In this document: in pieces, positions 22,552-31,030 of the stretch
Layout of the letters: every line of letters starts with the position of its first letter
How positions within the stretch are numbered: position 1 is the stretch's first letter
From: Streptomyces sp. NBC_01217
GTDB taxonomy: Bacteria > Actinomycetota > Actinomycetes > Streptomycetales > Streptomycetaceae
NCBI RefSeq assembly: GCF_035994185.1
Contig: NZ_CP108538.1
Span: forward strand, 2,914,001-2,978,000
Length of the DNA: 64,000 bases
Reading direction: 5' to 3'
The notes under the pieces: model-generated
The model's input: the letters and a program-made list of their open reading frames with translations, nothing else
What the model was told of the DNA's origin: nothing
Database searches by the model: none
Translations under genes and position numbers: made by a program

Positions 22552-23076
22552 TCAATGATCGCGGTGGCGTTGCAGCAGGGCCTGAAGCTGGGGCCTGCGG
22601 CGGCAGGTCTCTCGATGGCCCCGATGGCGGTGGCCTTCTTCGCCGCGTCGCTGGCGGGTCCGCGGCTGATCCTGCGGTACGGCAGCCGGGTCGTGACGGC
22701 GGGTGGGCTGATCCAGGCGGTGGGCGTGCTGGTGCTCGCGTTCACCGTGTGGCGCGAGTGGTCCGGCCTCGGGCTGCTGGGGCTGATGCCGGGGGTCGCT
22801 GTCGCGGGGTTCGGGCAGGGGCTGCAACTGCCCGTCCTGTTCCGCATCGTGCTCTCCGACGTACCGCCCGCGCGTGCCGGTGTGGGCGGCGGAGTGATGA
22901 CGACGACCCAGCAGGCCGCGCTGGCGCTGGGCGTGGCCACGCTCGGCACGCTGTTCCTCTCCCTGGTCCCCGGCGCGGGGATGCGGGACGCACTGACGGT
23001 GACTTTGCTGGCGCAGTTGGCCGCGGTGGTGCTGACGGTGCTGCTGAGTCTGCGGCTGCCGCGCACGGTGACGTGA
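22552..23076 (+). pseudogene. MFS transporter remnant, C-terminal piece right of the insertion sequence
   Basis: About 174 residues, starting SMIAVALQQGLKLGPAAAGLSMAPMAVAFFAASLAGPRL, comprise the last six or so helices of a 14-TM MFS permease and end with a normal stop. An ATG at 22555 could start a half-protein, but without the N-terminal helices it would not be a working transporter. The N-terminal half was probably lost together with the N-terminus of the divergent MmyB regulator, before or during the insertion event. Confidence 0.75.
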
Positions 23077-23106
23077 GCGCGGGCGACGACGGGGCACGGA
23101 CAGGGG

Positions 23107-23143
23107 CGTGGGCCCGGATCACTTCAGGTGATCCGGGCCCACG
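23107..23143. terminator. Bidirectional terminator hairpin
   Basis: CGTGGGCCCGGATCAC and its perfect complement form a 16-bp stem with loop TTCAG between the 3' end of the MFS remnant (plus) and the 3' end of the DUF6243-like gene (minus). Confidence 0.8.
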
Positions 23144-23163
23144 GTCGTACGGGTGAGGAGGCG

Positions 23164-23424
23164 TCAGCTCCGGGCCGGGGCGTCCTGCCCGGACGGGCCC
23201 GGCTCGGCGGAACCGTCCGCGGAGTCGGCCGGGGACGGCTCGGCCTGCGCGGCGGCAGGTCCCGACTGCGCACGCTCCCGCATCTTGCGCAGCAGCTCCT
23301 GCTTCTTCTCGGCGGCCGTCCTGCGGTCGGCATCGCGGGCAGGGCCCGCGCCCTGCTGCTCGGCGCGGGACAGCTTCTTGCGCTGTCCGCCCACACCGAG
23401 GAGGTTGTTGCGGCTCTTGGCCAC
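23164..23424 (-). CDS. DUF6243-like small basic protein
   Basis: An 86-residue protein whose start AKSRNNLLGVGGQRKKLSRAEQQG resembles a streptomycete family I recall as DUF6243. A central charged helix (RRTAAEKKQELLRKMRERAQ) and a disordered Ala/Pro/Ser tail follow. The GTG start follows GGGAG at 6 nt. No known function; the very basic N-terminus could bind nucleic acid. It ends at a strong bidirectional terminator. Confidence 0.78.
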   Translation of the reverse strand: MAKSRNNLLGVGGQRKKLSRAEQQGAGPARDADRRTAAEKKQELLRKMRERAQSGPAAAQAEPSPADSADGSAEPGPSGQDAPARS

Positions 23425-23637
23425 GGTGTTCTCCCATTCATGGTGAGAAGTGAGGTCTGGTCCGAAGCGACCTGGAATCGATCCATTGGGCGGCGGGTGG
23501 TCGAGCCCGCCGCGCTCTCACTCGTAGATCTGGAAGAACGAAGACATACCCGAACCGTACCCCGGCCGGAACGGGCTCAGCACCCGATTTCTGTCCGGCC
23601 CGGGGCCGCTCGGGCCATCGGGTCGGCCGTCGCCCGG

Positions 23638-23841
23638 TCAGGCCGTCGGGTCGACCGTCGCCTGGTGGGCCTCGGCGAGATGCTCCTCGGCCTTGAGCCA
23701 GGGCAGGAACTGCACGCCCTTGTGCCAACCGCAGGTGTCGCAGTTCAGCTGCCGCTGGATCCCCGACTTGCGTACGTGGACTACATGTTCACGGCCGTGC
23801 TGATCCCATCTGCTGACCTTGCTCGTGGTCATGGACGGCAT
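23638..23841 (-). CDS. Small C2H2-type zinc-finger-like protein
   Basis: A 67-residue protein, DQHGREHVVHVRKSGIQRQL then NCDTCGW…EEHLAEAHQ. Cys34 and Cys37 with His54 and His59 (C-x2-C-x16-H-x4-H) look like a single classical zinc finger, unusual for bacteria though small examples exist in actinobacteria. ATG 23841 is chosen because AGGAGG precedes it by 5 nt; other in-frame ATGs lie three codons in and further upstream. Role unknown, possibly nucleic-acid binding. It lies between glyS and the DUF6243-like gene. Confidence 0.75.
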   Translation of the reverse strand: MPSMTTSKVSRWDQHGREHVVHVRKSGIQRQLNCDTCGWHKGVQFLPWLKAEEHLAEAHQATVDPTA

Positions 23842-23885
23842 CCGAGCCTCCTGTTGACGCGTGGTCGCGGGTGCCCAGTGTGCAA

Positions 23886-23923
23886 CGGAGCCCCCGGTTC
23901 CGTACAAGGAACCGGGGGCTCCG
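23886..23923 (-). terminator. glyS terminator hairpin
   Basis: CGGAGCCCCCGGTTCC pairs perfectly over 16 bp with GGAACCGGGGGCTCCG around loop GTACAA, 19 nt after the glyS stop. Confidence 0.8.
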
Positions 23924-23941
23924 CCGTGGAACCGTGATGCG

Positions 23942-25324
23942 TCAGCAGCCCAGCAGACGGGCGCCGAGGTAGGCCTGGATCTGGTCCAGGGAGACACGCT
24001 CCTGCTTCATGGTGTCGCGCTCGCGCACGGTCACCGCGTTGTCGTCGAGGGTGTCGAAGTCGACGGTGACGCAGAACGGCGTACCGATCTCGTCCTGACG
24101 GCGGTAGCGACGGCCGATGGCGCCCGCGTCGTCGAACTCGATGTTCCAGTTCTTCCGCAGGTCGGTCGCCAGGCCCTTGGCCTTCGGCGACAGCTGCGGG
24201 TTGCGGGAGAGCGGGAGCACCGCGACCTTGACCGGCGCGAGGCGCGGGTCGAGGCGCATCACGGTGCGCTTCTCCATGACGCCCTTGGCGTTGGGCGCCT
24301 CGTCCTCGATGTAGGCGTCGAGGAGGAAGGCGAGCATCGAACGGCCGACACCGGCCGCGGGCTCGATGACGTACGGAGTCCAGCGCTCGCCGGCCTCCTG
24401 GTCGAAGAACGACAGGTCCGTGCCGGAAGCGGCGGAGTGGGCCTTGAGGTCGTAGTCCGTGCGGTTGGCGACGCCCTCCAGCTCGCCCCACTCGCTGCCG
24501 CCGAAGCGGAAGCGGTACTCGATGTCAGCGGTGCGCTTGGAGTAGTGGGAGAGCTTCTCCTTCGGGTGCTCGAACCACCGCATGTTCTCCTCGCGCAGGC
24601 CCAGGTCCGTGTACCAGTTCCAGCGCTGCTCCATCCAGTACTCCTGCCACTGCTCGTCCTCGCCCGGCTTGACGAAGAACTCCATCTCCATCTGCTCGAA
24701 CTCGCGGGTGCGGAAGATGAAGTTGCCCGGAGTGATCTCGTTCCGGAAGGACTTGCCCATCTGCGCGATGCCGAACGGCGGCTTCTTGCGCGAGGTCTGC
24801 TGCACCTGGCCGAAGTTGGTGAAGATGCCCTGGGCGGTCTCGGGGCGCAGGTAGGCGACCGAACCGGAGTCCTGGGTCGGGCCGAGGTGGGTGGAGAGCA
24901 GGCCCGAGAACTGCTTGGGCTCGGTGAAGGTGCCCTTGTTGCCGCAGTTGGGGCAGTTGAGCTCGGTCAGGCCGTTCGCGGGCGCGTGGCCGTGCTTCTC
25001 CTCGTACGCCTCCTCCAGGTGGTCGGCGCGGAAGCGCTTGTGGCAGGAGGTGCACTCGGTCAGCGGGTCGGTGAACGTGGCGACGTGACCGGAGGCGACC
25101 CACACCTCGGGGGCCAGGATGACCGACGAGTCGAGTCCGACCACGTCCTCGCGCGAGGTGACCATGTAGCGCCACCACTGGCGCTTGAGGTTCTCCTTCA
25201 TCTCGACGCCCAGCGGTCCGTAGTCCCAGGCGGCTCGCTGGCCGCCGTAGATCTCACTGCAGGGATAGACGAAGCCACGGCGCTTGCTCAGGCTGACGAT
25301 GGAGTCGATCTTGTCGGCGGCCAC
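23942..25324 (-). CDS. glyS: Glycyl-tRNA synthetase (class II, homodimeric type)
   Basis: A 460-residue enzyme that charges tRNA-Gly. It is the eukaryote/actinobacterial alpha2 type, not the alpha2beta2 form. Class II motif 2 is seen in [25 protein letters not shown] and motif 3 in [23 protein letters not shown] and [13 protein letters not shown] are family signatures, and zinc-type pairs CTSC and CPNC occur near residues 91 and 124. The C-terminal anticodon-binding domain contains KVAVLPLS. The GTG start is at 25324. The leader shows no T-box sequence. It is divergent from the zinc-uptake operon. Confidence 0.97.
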   Translation of the reverse strand: MAADKIDSIVSLSKRRGFVYPCSEIYGGQRAAWDYGPLGVEMKENLKRQWWRYMVTSREDVVGLDSSVILAPEVWVASGHVATFTDPLTECTSCHKRFRADHLEEAYEEKHGHAPANGLTELNCPNCGNKGTFTEPKQFSGLLSTHLGPTQDSGSVAYLRPETAQGIFTNFGQVQQTSRKKPPFGIAQMGKSFRNEITPGNFIFRTREFEQMEMEFFVKPGEDEQWQEYWMEQRWNWYTDLGLREENMRWFEHPKEKLSHYSKRTADIEYRFRFGGSEWGELEGVANRTDYDLKAHSAASGTDLSFFDQEAGERWTPYVIEPAAGVGRSMLAFLLDAYIEDEAPNAKGVMEKRTVMRLDPRLAPVKVAVLPLSRNPQLSPKAKGLATDLRKNWNIEFDDAGAIGRRYRRQDEIGTPFCVTVDFDTLDDNAVTVRERDTMKQERVSLDQIQAYLGARLLGC

Positions 25325-25496
25325 GGTGCTCTCTTCATTACGACGACGAAATTGGACAGGGATGGCGCGAAGCGCCTCGGTGGGGGGGTGGTGGTCGGAA
25401 GACGGGCGAGCGAATGCCTCAGATTACCGGCGGGCACGCCCCCTGGATCAAATCGGTACCGGCACAGATGGCCGAGGGGTCATCTCATCAGGCTTG

Positions 25497-25534
25497 TTGA
25501 CAATCGTTTCCAGTTTTGTTGAAAATGACTGTCA
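25497..25534 (+). promoter_or_regulatory. znu promoter with two Zur-box-like sites
   Basis: A consensus TTGACA -35 (25497-25502) and GAAAAT -10 (25521-25526, 18-nt spacer) put the transcription start at or next to the ATG 25534. Two 7-1-7 dyads, TGACAATCGTTTCCA (25498-25512) and TGAAAATGACTGTCA (25520-25534), match the streptomycete Zur pattern TGAAAATGATTTTCA and cover the -35 and the -10/start. Zinc-loaded Zur would therefore shut off the operon. Confidence 0.8.
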
Positions 25535-26487
25535 TGAACGTAAGCCGCCTCATACCCACCGCCGCCGTCGCCGGAGCAGCCGTCCTCGGCCTCACGGCGC
25601 TCACCGCCTGCTCCACCTCTGATGCCGCCGATCACAAGAACGGCGACAAGCTCGACGTGGTGGCCTCGTTCTATCCGATGCAGTTCCTGGCCGAGCAGAT
25701 CGGCGGGAAGCACGTCTCCGTCACCACGCTGACCAAGCCGGGCGTCGAGCCGCACGATCTGGAACTCACCCCGCGCCAGACCGGCGGACTCGGTGACGCC
25801 GACTACATCCTCTACCTCAAGGGCATCCAGCCCGCCGTCGACGACGCCATCAAGGAGTCCGGCTCGAAGCACGTCCTGGACACCTCCACGCTCACCACGC
25901 TGGAGGACCACGGCACCGAGACCGGCGGCGACGAGCACGGCCATGAGCACCACGGCGACGAGGCCGGAGCCGACCCCCACATCTGGCTGGACCCGGTGAA
26001 GTACGCCGAGGTCGCCAAGGGCGTCGGGAAGTCCCTGGAGAAGACCGACCCCGCCCACGCCGCGGACTACCGCAAGAACACGGACGCGCTGGTCACCGAG
26101 CTCGAAGGTCTGGACACGGCGTACCGGAACGGTCTGAAGGACGTCACGACCAAGACCTTCATCACCACCCACTCCGCCTTCGGGTACCTCGCCGAGCGCT
26201 ACGGCCTGACCCAGGAGGGCATCGCCGGCATCGACCCCGAGGCCGAGCCGAGCCCCGCCCGGATCAGCGAGATCCACACCATCGCGAAGAAGAACAAGGC
26301 CACCACCGTATTCTTCGAGACGCTCGCCAGCGACAAGACCGCGAAGACCCTCGCCAAGGACACCGGCCTGAAGACCGACGTCCTGGACCCACTGGAGGGA
26401 ATCACGGACAGGTCCAAGGGCGATGACTACATCGAGGTCATGCAGTCCAACCTCGCGGCCCTGCAGAAGGCGCTCGGCGCGAAGTGA
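25534..26487 (+). CDS. znuA: Zinc ABC transporter substrate-binding lipoprotein
   Basis: A 317-residue cluster A-I binding protein that captures zinc outside the membrane and hands it to ZnuB. The lipobox LTAC puts the lipidated Cys at residue 26. VVASFYPMQFLAEQIGG and GVEPHDLELTP begin the binding domain. A His/Asp/Glu-rich loop (DEHGHEHHGDEAGADPH), typical of zinc rather than manganese binders, lies near residue 130. ITTHSAFGYLAERYGL and FFETLASDKTAKTLA contribute the later ligands. ATG 25534 is preferred over 25525 because the promoter gives a leaderless transcript there. First gene of znuA-znuC-znuB-zur. Confidence 0.93.
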   Translation: MNVSRLIPTAAVAGAAVLGLTALTACSTSDAADHKNGDKLDVVASFYPMQFLAEQIGGKHVSVTTLTKPGVEPHDLELTPRQTGGLGDADYILYLKGIQPAVDDAIKESGSKHVLDTSTLTTLEDHGTETGGDEHGHEHHGDEAGADPHIWLDPVKYAEVAKGVGKSLEKTDPAHAADYRKNTDALVTELEGLDTAYRNGLKDVTTKTFITTHSAFGYLAERYGLTQEGIAGIDPEAEPSPARISEIHTIAKKNKATTVFFETLASDKTAKTLAKDTGLKTDVLDPLEGITDRSKGDDYIEVMQSNLAALQKALGAK

Positions 26488-26525
26488 CCTTCGTAACACC
26501 CGCCACAGCAGCATCGGAGGCGCTC

Positions 26526-27308
26526 ATGTCCGAGCCCGGGAGCACCACCACCGAACCCGTGATAGCCCTGCGCGGGGCCACGGCCACGCTCGGCGCGCGT
26601 CCGGTGCTGCGCGGCATCGACCTGACCGTCCGCCGCGGCGAGGTCGTCGCCCTGCTCGGCGCCAACGGCTCGGGCAAGTCGACCGCCGTACGCTCCGTCA
26701 TCGGCCAGGTCCCGCTCACCGGCGGCTCCATCGAGCTGTTCGGCACCCCGCTGCGCCGCTTCCGCAGCTGGGCGCGCATCGGTTACGTACCCCAGCGCAC
26801 CACGGCGGCCGGCGGCGTCCCCGCCACGGTCCGTGAGGTCGTCTCCTCCGGGCGCCTGTCCCGTACGAAACTGGGCCTGCTCCGCAAGGCCGACCGGGCC
26901 GCCGTCGACCGGGCCGTCGGCCTCGTCGGCCTCGCCGACCGGGCCAAGGACTCGGTGAACGCGCTCTCCGGCGGGCAGCACCAGCGGGTGCTGATCGCCA
27001 GGGCGCTGGCCGCCGAACCCGAGCTGCTGATCATGGACGAGCCGATGGCCGGCGTCGACCTGGCGAGCCAGGAGATCCTCGCCACGACGCTGCGCGAGCA
27101 GGTCGCGGCCGGCACCACCGTGCTGCTCGTGCTGCATGAGCTCGGCCCGCTGGAGCCGCTGATCGACCGCGCGATCGTGCTGCGCGACGGCTGTGTGATG
27201 CACGACGGGCCGCCCCCGAAGGCGCTGGGCCAGCACGCGCTGCCCGGCCACGACCACGTACACCCCCACGCGGCCTCCGAGCCCGTCCGGACGGGACTGC
27301 TGAGCTGA
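26526..27308 (+). CDS. znuC: Zinc ABC transporter ATP-binding protein
   Basis: A 260-residue ATPase that powers zinc import. Walker A is GANGSGKST near residue 46, the signature is ALSGGQHQRVLIARALA near 144, Walker B is LLIMDEP and the switch His is in VLHELG. The C-terminal tail is His-rich (HALPGHDHVHPH), common in zinc ATPases. ATG 26526 follows GGAGG by 5 nt. It lies 38 nt after znuA and 2 nt before znuB, clearly co-transcribed. Confidence 0.94.
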   Translation: MSEPGSTTTEPVIALRGATATLGARPVLRGIDLTVRRGEVVALLGANGSGKSTAVRSVIGQVPLTGGSIELFGTPLRRFRSWARIGYVPQRTTAAGGVPATVREVVSSGRLSRTKLGLLRKADRAAVDRAVGLVGLADRAKDSVNALSGGQHQRVLIARALAAEPELLIMDEPMAGVDLASQEILATTLREQVAAGTTVLLVLHELGPLEPLIDRAIVLRDGCVMHDGPPPKALGQHALPGHDHVHPHAASEPVRTGLLS

Positions 27309-27310
27309 TC

Positions 27311-28204
27311 ATGGAATTCCTCGACCCTCCGTTCATGCAGCGGGCCCTGATCGCCGCCGTACTGGTCGGCGTCATCGCCCCCGCCGTCGGCATCTACCTC
27401 GTCCAGCGCCGCCAGGCCCTGATGGGCGACGGCATCGGCCATATCGCGATGACCGGTGTCGGCCTCGGCTTCCTGCTCTCCACCAGCCCGGTGTGGATGG
27501 CCACGGCGGTCGCCGTCGTCGGCGCCGTCGTGATGGAGCTGATCCGCTGGTACGGACGCACCCGCGGCGACATCGCGCTGGCCATGCTGTTCTACGGCGG
27601 CATGGCGGGCGGCGTCCTGCTGATCAACCTCTCCGACACCGGCTCCAACGCCAACCTCACCTCGTACCTCTTCGGCTCCCTGTCCACGGTCTCCGACGAG
27701 GACATCACCGCGATCTGGCTGCTGGCCGCCTTCGTGCTGCTGGTGACGCTGGGGCTGCGCAGGCAGCTGTTCGCGGTCAGCCAGGACGAGGAGTTCGCCC
27801 GGGTCACCGGGCTGCCGGTGCGCGCGCTGAACCTGCTGGTCGCGGTGACGGCGGCGGTGACGGTCACCGTGGCGATGCGGGTGGTCGGGCTGCTGCTGGT
27901 CAGCGCGCTGATGGTGGTGCCGGTCGCGGCCGCGCAGCAGATCTCCAGGTCCTTCAAGGTGACGTTCGTGCTGTCGGTCGTCATCGGTACGGCGGTGACC
28001 CTGGCCGGCACCGTGACCTCGTACTACCAGGACGTCCCGCCCGGCGCGACGATCGTGCTGCTGGCCATCGCGGTCTTCGTCGCCCTGACGCTGCTCGCGA
28101 CCCCGCTGGCCAAAAGGCGCGCCCGCCGCACCGAAGCGACGTCCGGGGAGTGCACTCTTGAAGTACCGGCATCCCGCCCGGCCGCAGACGAACTCCGGGT
28201 TTGA
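27311..28204 (+). CDS. znuB: Zinc ABC transporter permease
   Basis: A 297-residue ABC-3 family membrane protein forming the zinc channel. It has about eight hydrophobic helices. Family features include FMQRALIAAVLVGVIAPAVGIYLVQRR at the start, ALMGDGIGHIAMTGVGLGFLL and RVVGLLLVSALMVVPVAAAQQ. The C-terminal ~30 residues are a polar cytoplasmic tail. It starts 2 nt after znuC. It works with znuA and znuC under Zur control. Confidence 0.94.
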   Translation: MEFLDPPFMQRALIAAVLVGVIAPAVGIYLVQRRQALMGDGIGHIAMTGVGLGFLLSTSPVWMATAVAVVGAVVMELIRWYGRTRGDIALAMLFYGGMAGGVLLINLSDTGSNANLTSYLFGSLSTVSDEDITAIWLLAAFVLLVTLGLRRQLFAVSQDEEFARVTGLPVRALNLLVAVTAAVTVTVAMRVVGLLLVSALMVVPVAAAQQISRSFKVTFVLSVVIGTAVTLAGTVTSYYQDVPPGATIVLLAIAVFVALTLLATPLAKRRARRTEATSGECTLEVPASRPAADELRV

Positions 28205-28269
28205 CCGTGACACCGGGACGGGCTGGCACAATGGCCCGACACAGGTACGGGCGACACGAGGAGGCCGCT

Positions 28270-28713
28270 GTGGCGACGGCGCCGATCAGTGGAACGAACG
28301 CGGCCCCGGTACGCGGCCGGTCGACCCGGCAGCGGGCGGCGGTGGCCGCCGCGCTCGACGAGGTGGACGAGTTCCGCAGCGCCCAGGAGCTGCACGATGT
28401 GCTCAAGCACCGCGGTGACTCGGTCGGACTGACCACCGTCTACCGCACCCTGCAGTCCCTCGCCGACGCGGGCGAGGTCGACGTGCTGCGCACCACGGAC
28501 GGCGAGTCCGTGTACCGGCGCTGCTCGACCGGCGACCACCACCACCATCTGGTGTGCCGGGTGTGCGGCAAGGCCGTGGAGGTCGAGGGGCCCGCGGTGG
28601 AGCAGTGGGCGGAGACGATCGCCGCACAGCACGGCTATGTGAACGTGGCCCACACGGTGGAGATCTTCGGGACGTGCGCCGAGTGCGCCCAGTGCGCGAG
28701 CACGAAGAGGTGA
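28270..28713 (+). CDS. zur: Zinc uptake regulator, Fur family
   Basis: A 147-residue Fur-family repressor that binds DNA when zinc-loaded. The winged helix includes TRQRAAVAAALDEVDEFRSAQELHDVL and GLTTVYRTLQSLADAGEVD (recognition helix). Zinc ligands are visible in DHHHHLVCRVCGKAVEVEG and the C-terminal CAECAQC, two structural CxxC pairs as in Zur. GTG 28270 follows GAGGAGG; longer in-frame starts read through non-conserved sequence. It is the fourth gene of the zinc operon, 65 nt after znuB, so it is probably autoregulated through the Zur boxes at 25497-25534. Confidence 0.92.
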   Translation: MATAPISGTNAAPVRGRSTRQRAAVAAALDEVDEFRSAQELHDVLKHRGDSVGLTTVYRTLQSLADAGEVDVLRTTDGESVYRRCSTGDHHHHLVCRVCGKAVEVEGPAVEQWAETIAAQHGYVNVAHTVEIFGTCAECAQCASTKR

Positions 28714-28714
28714 C

Positions 28715-28740
28715 GGTCCGGGGGCGGCGCCCCCGGGACC
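28715..28740 (+). terminator. Terminator hairpin after zur
   Basis: GGTCCGGGGGC and GCCCCCGGGACC pair around GGC directly after the zur stop. It belongs to a streptomycete-style intergenic motif that recurs at 42241, ~50927 and 60901. Confidence 0.7.
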
Positions 28741-28786
28741 CCGCCGCCCCTCGCCGGAGAGGCTGGGAGGTGCCGGGCTTCGACTG

Positions 28787-29317
28787 TCAGGCCTTTGTCA
28801 GGTGCCGGTCGAAGATCTCGCGCAGGCGATCCACGTCGGACCGGTCCTGGGCGCCGCGCTTGGCTATCACGGTCAGGGCGGTGGCGTTCTTGTCGTCGCT
28901 GAGCAGCACGAAGAGATCCGCTGTCTCCACGTACCGCGGCTGCGCCTGCCACCTGACGACCGCACTGGAGTTGTCTGTGTCGACGCTGACGCCGGACTCT
29001 TCGACCCGCACCCGGAACTCGCCCTGCCGCCCCACGAACCGAAACAGCTGGCGTGCCATCAGCCGCGGGCTCAGGAGCAGCAGCGGGCCGGAGAACAGCA
29101 GCGCCACCAGCAGCGCCACCGGCACATCGGTGCCTCTCGCCAGGGACAGTGAGGTGGCCACGACGGCACAACCCGTCGCGGCCACCCCCAGAATCCGCTG
29201 CCGCCGACCCGCCGCACTGACGCGGTTGCGGGCGCCGAGCGCCGCCGAATAGTCCCGCAGCACCGGACGGTATCTCAGCTCGACCGCACCGTGCACGGCC
29301 CCCTGCTGCTCACTCAT
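28787..29317 (-). CDS. YcxB-like membrane protein
   Basis: A 176-residue protein with two close hydrophobic segments (about residues 41-57 and 63-80) followed by a C-terminal soluble domain (GEFRVRVEESGVSVDTDNSSAVVRWQ…LFVLLSDDKNATALTVIAKRG). This arrangement and the YxETADLFVLL stretch match the YcxB family of unknown function. ATG 29317 follows a GGGGGG run; another ATG nine codons upstream has no ribosome site. It is convergent with zur and lies just downstream of uppS. Confidence 0.75.
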   Translation of the reverse strand: MSEQQGAVHGAVELRYRPVLRDYSAALGARNRVSAAGRRQRILGVAATGCAVVATSLSLARGTDVPVALLVALLFSGPLLLLSPRLMARQLFRFVGRQGEFRVRVEESGVSVDTDNSSAVVRWQAQPRYVETADLFVLLSDDKNATALTVIAKRGAQDRSDVDRLREIFDRHLTKA

Positions 29318-29362
29318 GGACCCCCCTGAAGTGTGAAGAGGCATGATCGTAGCGGCAACGGC

Positions 29363-30190
29363 TCAGGCCGTGGGTTCGGCCTTCCGCACCGCCTCCACCG
29401 CACCGCCGAAGCGCCGGTCGCGCTGGGCGAACTCCAGGCAGGCCCGCCACAAGTCGCGGCGGTCGAAGTCCGGCCACAGCACGTCCTGGAAGACCATCTC
29501 GGCGTACGCGCTCTGCCAGATCAGGTAGTTGGACGTGCGCTGCTCGCCACTGGGGCGGACGAAGAGGTCGACGTCCGGCATGTCCGGGTAGTAGATGTAC
29601 TTCGCGAACGTCTTCTCGTTGACCTTCGACGGGTCGAGCTTCCCGGCCGCGACGTCCTGGGCGATCCGCTGCGCGGCGTCCGCGATCTCGGCCCGGCCGC
29701 CGTAGTTGACGCAGAAGTACAGCGTCATCTTGTCGTTGTCCTTGGTCTGCTCCTGGGCGACCTGGAGCTCCTCGACGACGGACTTCCACAGCTTCGGCAT
29801 GCGGCCGACCCAGCGGATCCGGATACCGAGCTCGTTCATCTCGTCGCGGCGGCGGCGGATGACGTCCCGGTTGAAGTTCATCAGGAACTTCACCTCCTCC
29901 GGGGACCGCTTCCAGTTCTCGGTGGAGAACGCGTACAGCGAGAGGTTCTTGACTCCCATCTCGATGCAGCCCTTGAGGACGTCCATGACGACGCCCTCGC
30001 CGACCTTGTGGCCCTCGGTGCGCGGGAGGCCGCGTTCCTTGGCCCAGCGGCCGTTACCGTCCATCACGACGGCGATGTGCTTGGGCACCAGCTCGCCGGG
30101 GATCTTCGGGGGCGTGGCACCTGAGGGGTGCGGCTCCGGGGTCTTGTAGTCGCGCCGGTTACGGCCGCCGAGCATCCCGCGTACTGCCAT
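29363..30190 (-). CDS. uppS: cis-Isoprenyl diphosphate synthase (undecaprenyl-type)
   Basis: A 275-residue enzyme that adds isopentenyl units in cis to make the lipid carrier for peptidoglycan and wall polymers. Signature motifs are [17 protein letters not shown] with the catalytic Asp near residue 40, [12 protein letters not shown], and [24 protein letters not shown] near residue 215. ATG 30190 gives the normal N-terminus; the frame is open 46 codons upstream but reads as non-conserved sequence. The gap to recO is 35 nt on the same strand. Product chain length cannot be judged from sequence. Confidence 0.94.
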   Translation of the reverse strand: MAVRGMLGGRNRRDYKTPEPHPSGATPPKIPGELVPKHIAVVMDGNGRWAKERGLPRTEGHKVGEGVVMDVLKGCIEMGVKNLSLYAFSTENWKRSPEEVKFLMNFNRDVIRRRRDEMNELGIRIRWVGRMPKLWKSVVEELQVAQEQTKDNDKMTLYFCVNYGGRAEIADAAQRIAQDVAAGKLDPSKVNEKTFAKYIYYPDMPDVDLFVRPSGEQRTSNYLIWQSAYAEMVFQDVLWPDFDRRDLWRACLEFAQRDRRFGGAVEAVRKAEPTA

Positions 30191-30225
30191 GAACTGTCTC
30201 GCTCCCTGTGCCTGATCTGCCTGTG

Positions 30226-30972
30226 TCAATTCTCTACGTACCGCAGTGAGCGCAGTCCGCGCTCCAGATGCCAGTGCAGATAGGCGGACACCAGTCCGCT
30301 CCCCTCCCTGACATGACGCGCCTCGCACGCGTCCGCCGTCCCCCAGTCGCCGGTGAGCAGTGCGCTCAGCAGGGTGACGGCCTCAGCCGAGGGTACGACG
30401 CTGCCGGGTACCCGGCAGTCACCGCATATGACGCCGCCCGCCGCGACGGAGAAGAACCGGTTCGGTCCGGGCATTCCGCACTTCGCGCAGTCGTCGAAGC
30501 TGGGTGCGTAGCCGTTGACGGCGAGCGAGCGCAGCAGGAAGGCGTCGAGGATGAGATGCGGCTCGTGTTCGCCGCGGGCGAGGGTGCGCAGCCCGCCGAC
30601 GAGCAGGAGGTACTGCTGGACCGCGGGTTCGCCCTCGTGGTCGGTGAACCGCTCGGCGGTCTCCAGCATCGCGGTGCCCGCGGTGTAGCGGGCGTAGTCG
30701 GTGACGATGGCGCCGCCGTACGGGGCGATCGTCTCGCTCTGGGTGCACAGCGGCAGACCGCGGCCGATCAGCTCGCTGCCCCGGGCGAAGAACTGCACGT
30801 CGACATGGGAGAAAGGTTCCAGCCGCGCGCCGAACTTGGACTTCGTGCGCCGCACCCCGCGGGCGACGGCCCTGACCCGGCCGTGGCCGCGGGTCAGGAT
30901 CGTGATGATCCGGTCGGCCTCGCCCAGCTTCTGCGTGCGCAGCACCACGCCGTCGTCCCGGAACAAGCTCAT
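30226..30972 (-). CDS. recO: DNA repair protein RecO
   Basis: A 248-residue recombination mediator that helps load RecA on SSB-coated single-stranded DNA in the RecFOR pathway. The N-terminal OB fold shows [45 protein letters not shown]-terminal zinc motif has CAKCG near residue 161 and CGDC near 181. ATG 30972 lies 6 nt after GACAAT, suggesting a leaderless mRNA. It is probably co-transcribed with uppS, a conserved pairing in actinobacteria. Confidence 0.95.
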   Translation of the reverse strand: MSLFRDDGVVLRTQKLGEADRIITILTRGHGRVRAVARGVRRTKSKFGARLEPFSHVDVQFFARGSELIGRGLPLCTQSETIAPYGGAIVTDYARYTAGTAMLETAERFTDHEGEPAVQQYLLLVGGLRTLARGEHEPHLILDAFLLRSLAVNGYAPSFDDCAKCGMPGPNRFFSVAAGGVICGDCRVPGSVVPSAEAVTLLSALLTGDWGTADACEARHVREGSGLVSAYLHWHLERGLRSLRYVEN

Positions 30973-31030
30973 GCGTCCATTGTCGGGTACGGGGACGGCT
31001 CGGCGGGCCCGCCCCCGAAACCGGGGCCGC

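Noticed and set aside
23530..23560. Nine-codon peptide MSSFFQIYE on the minus strand
   Set aside because: No ribosome site, no Leu/Trp/Cys-type regulatory bias and no following attenuator; too short to support.
25325..25496. T-box riboswitch in the glyS leader
   Set aside because: No conserved T-box sequence or terminator/antiterminator pair could be recognised in the ~170-nt leader.
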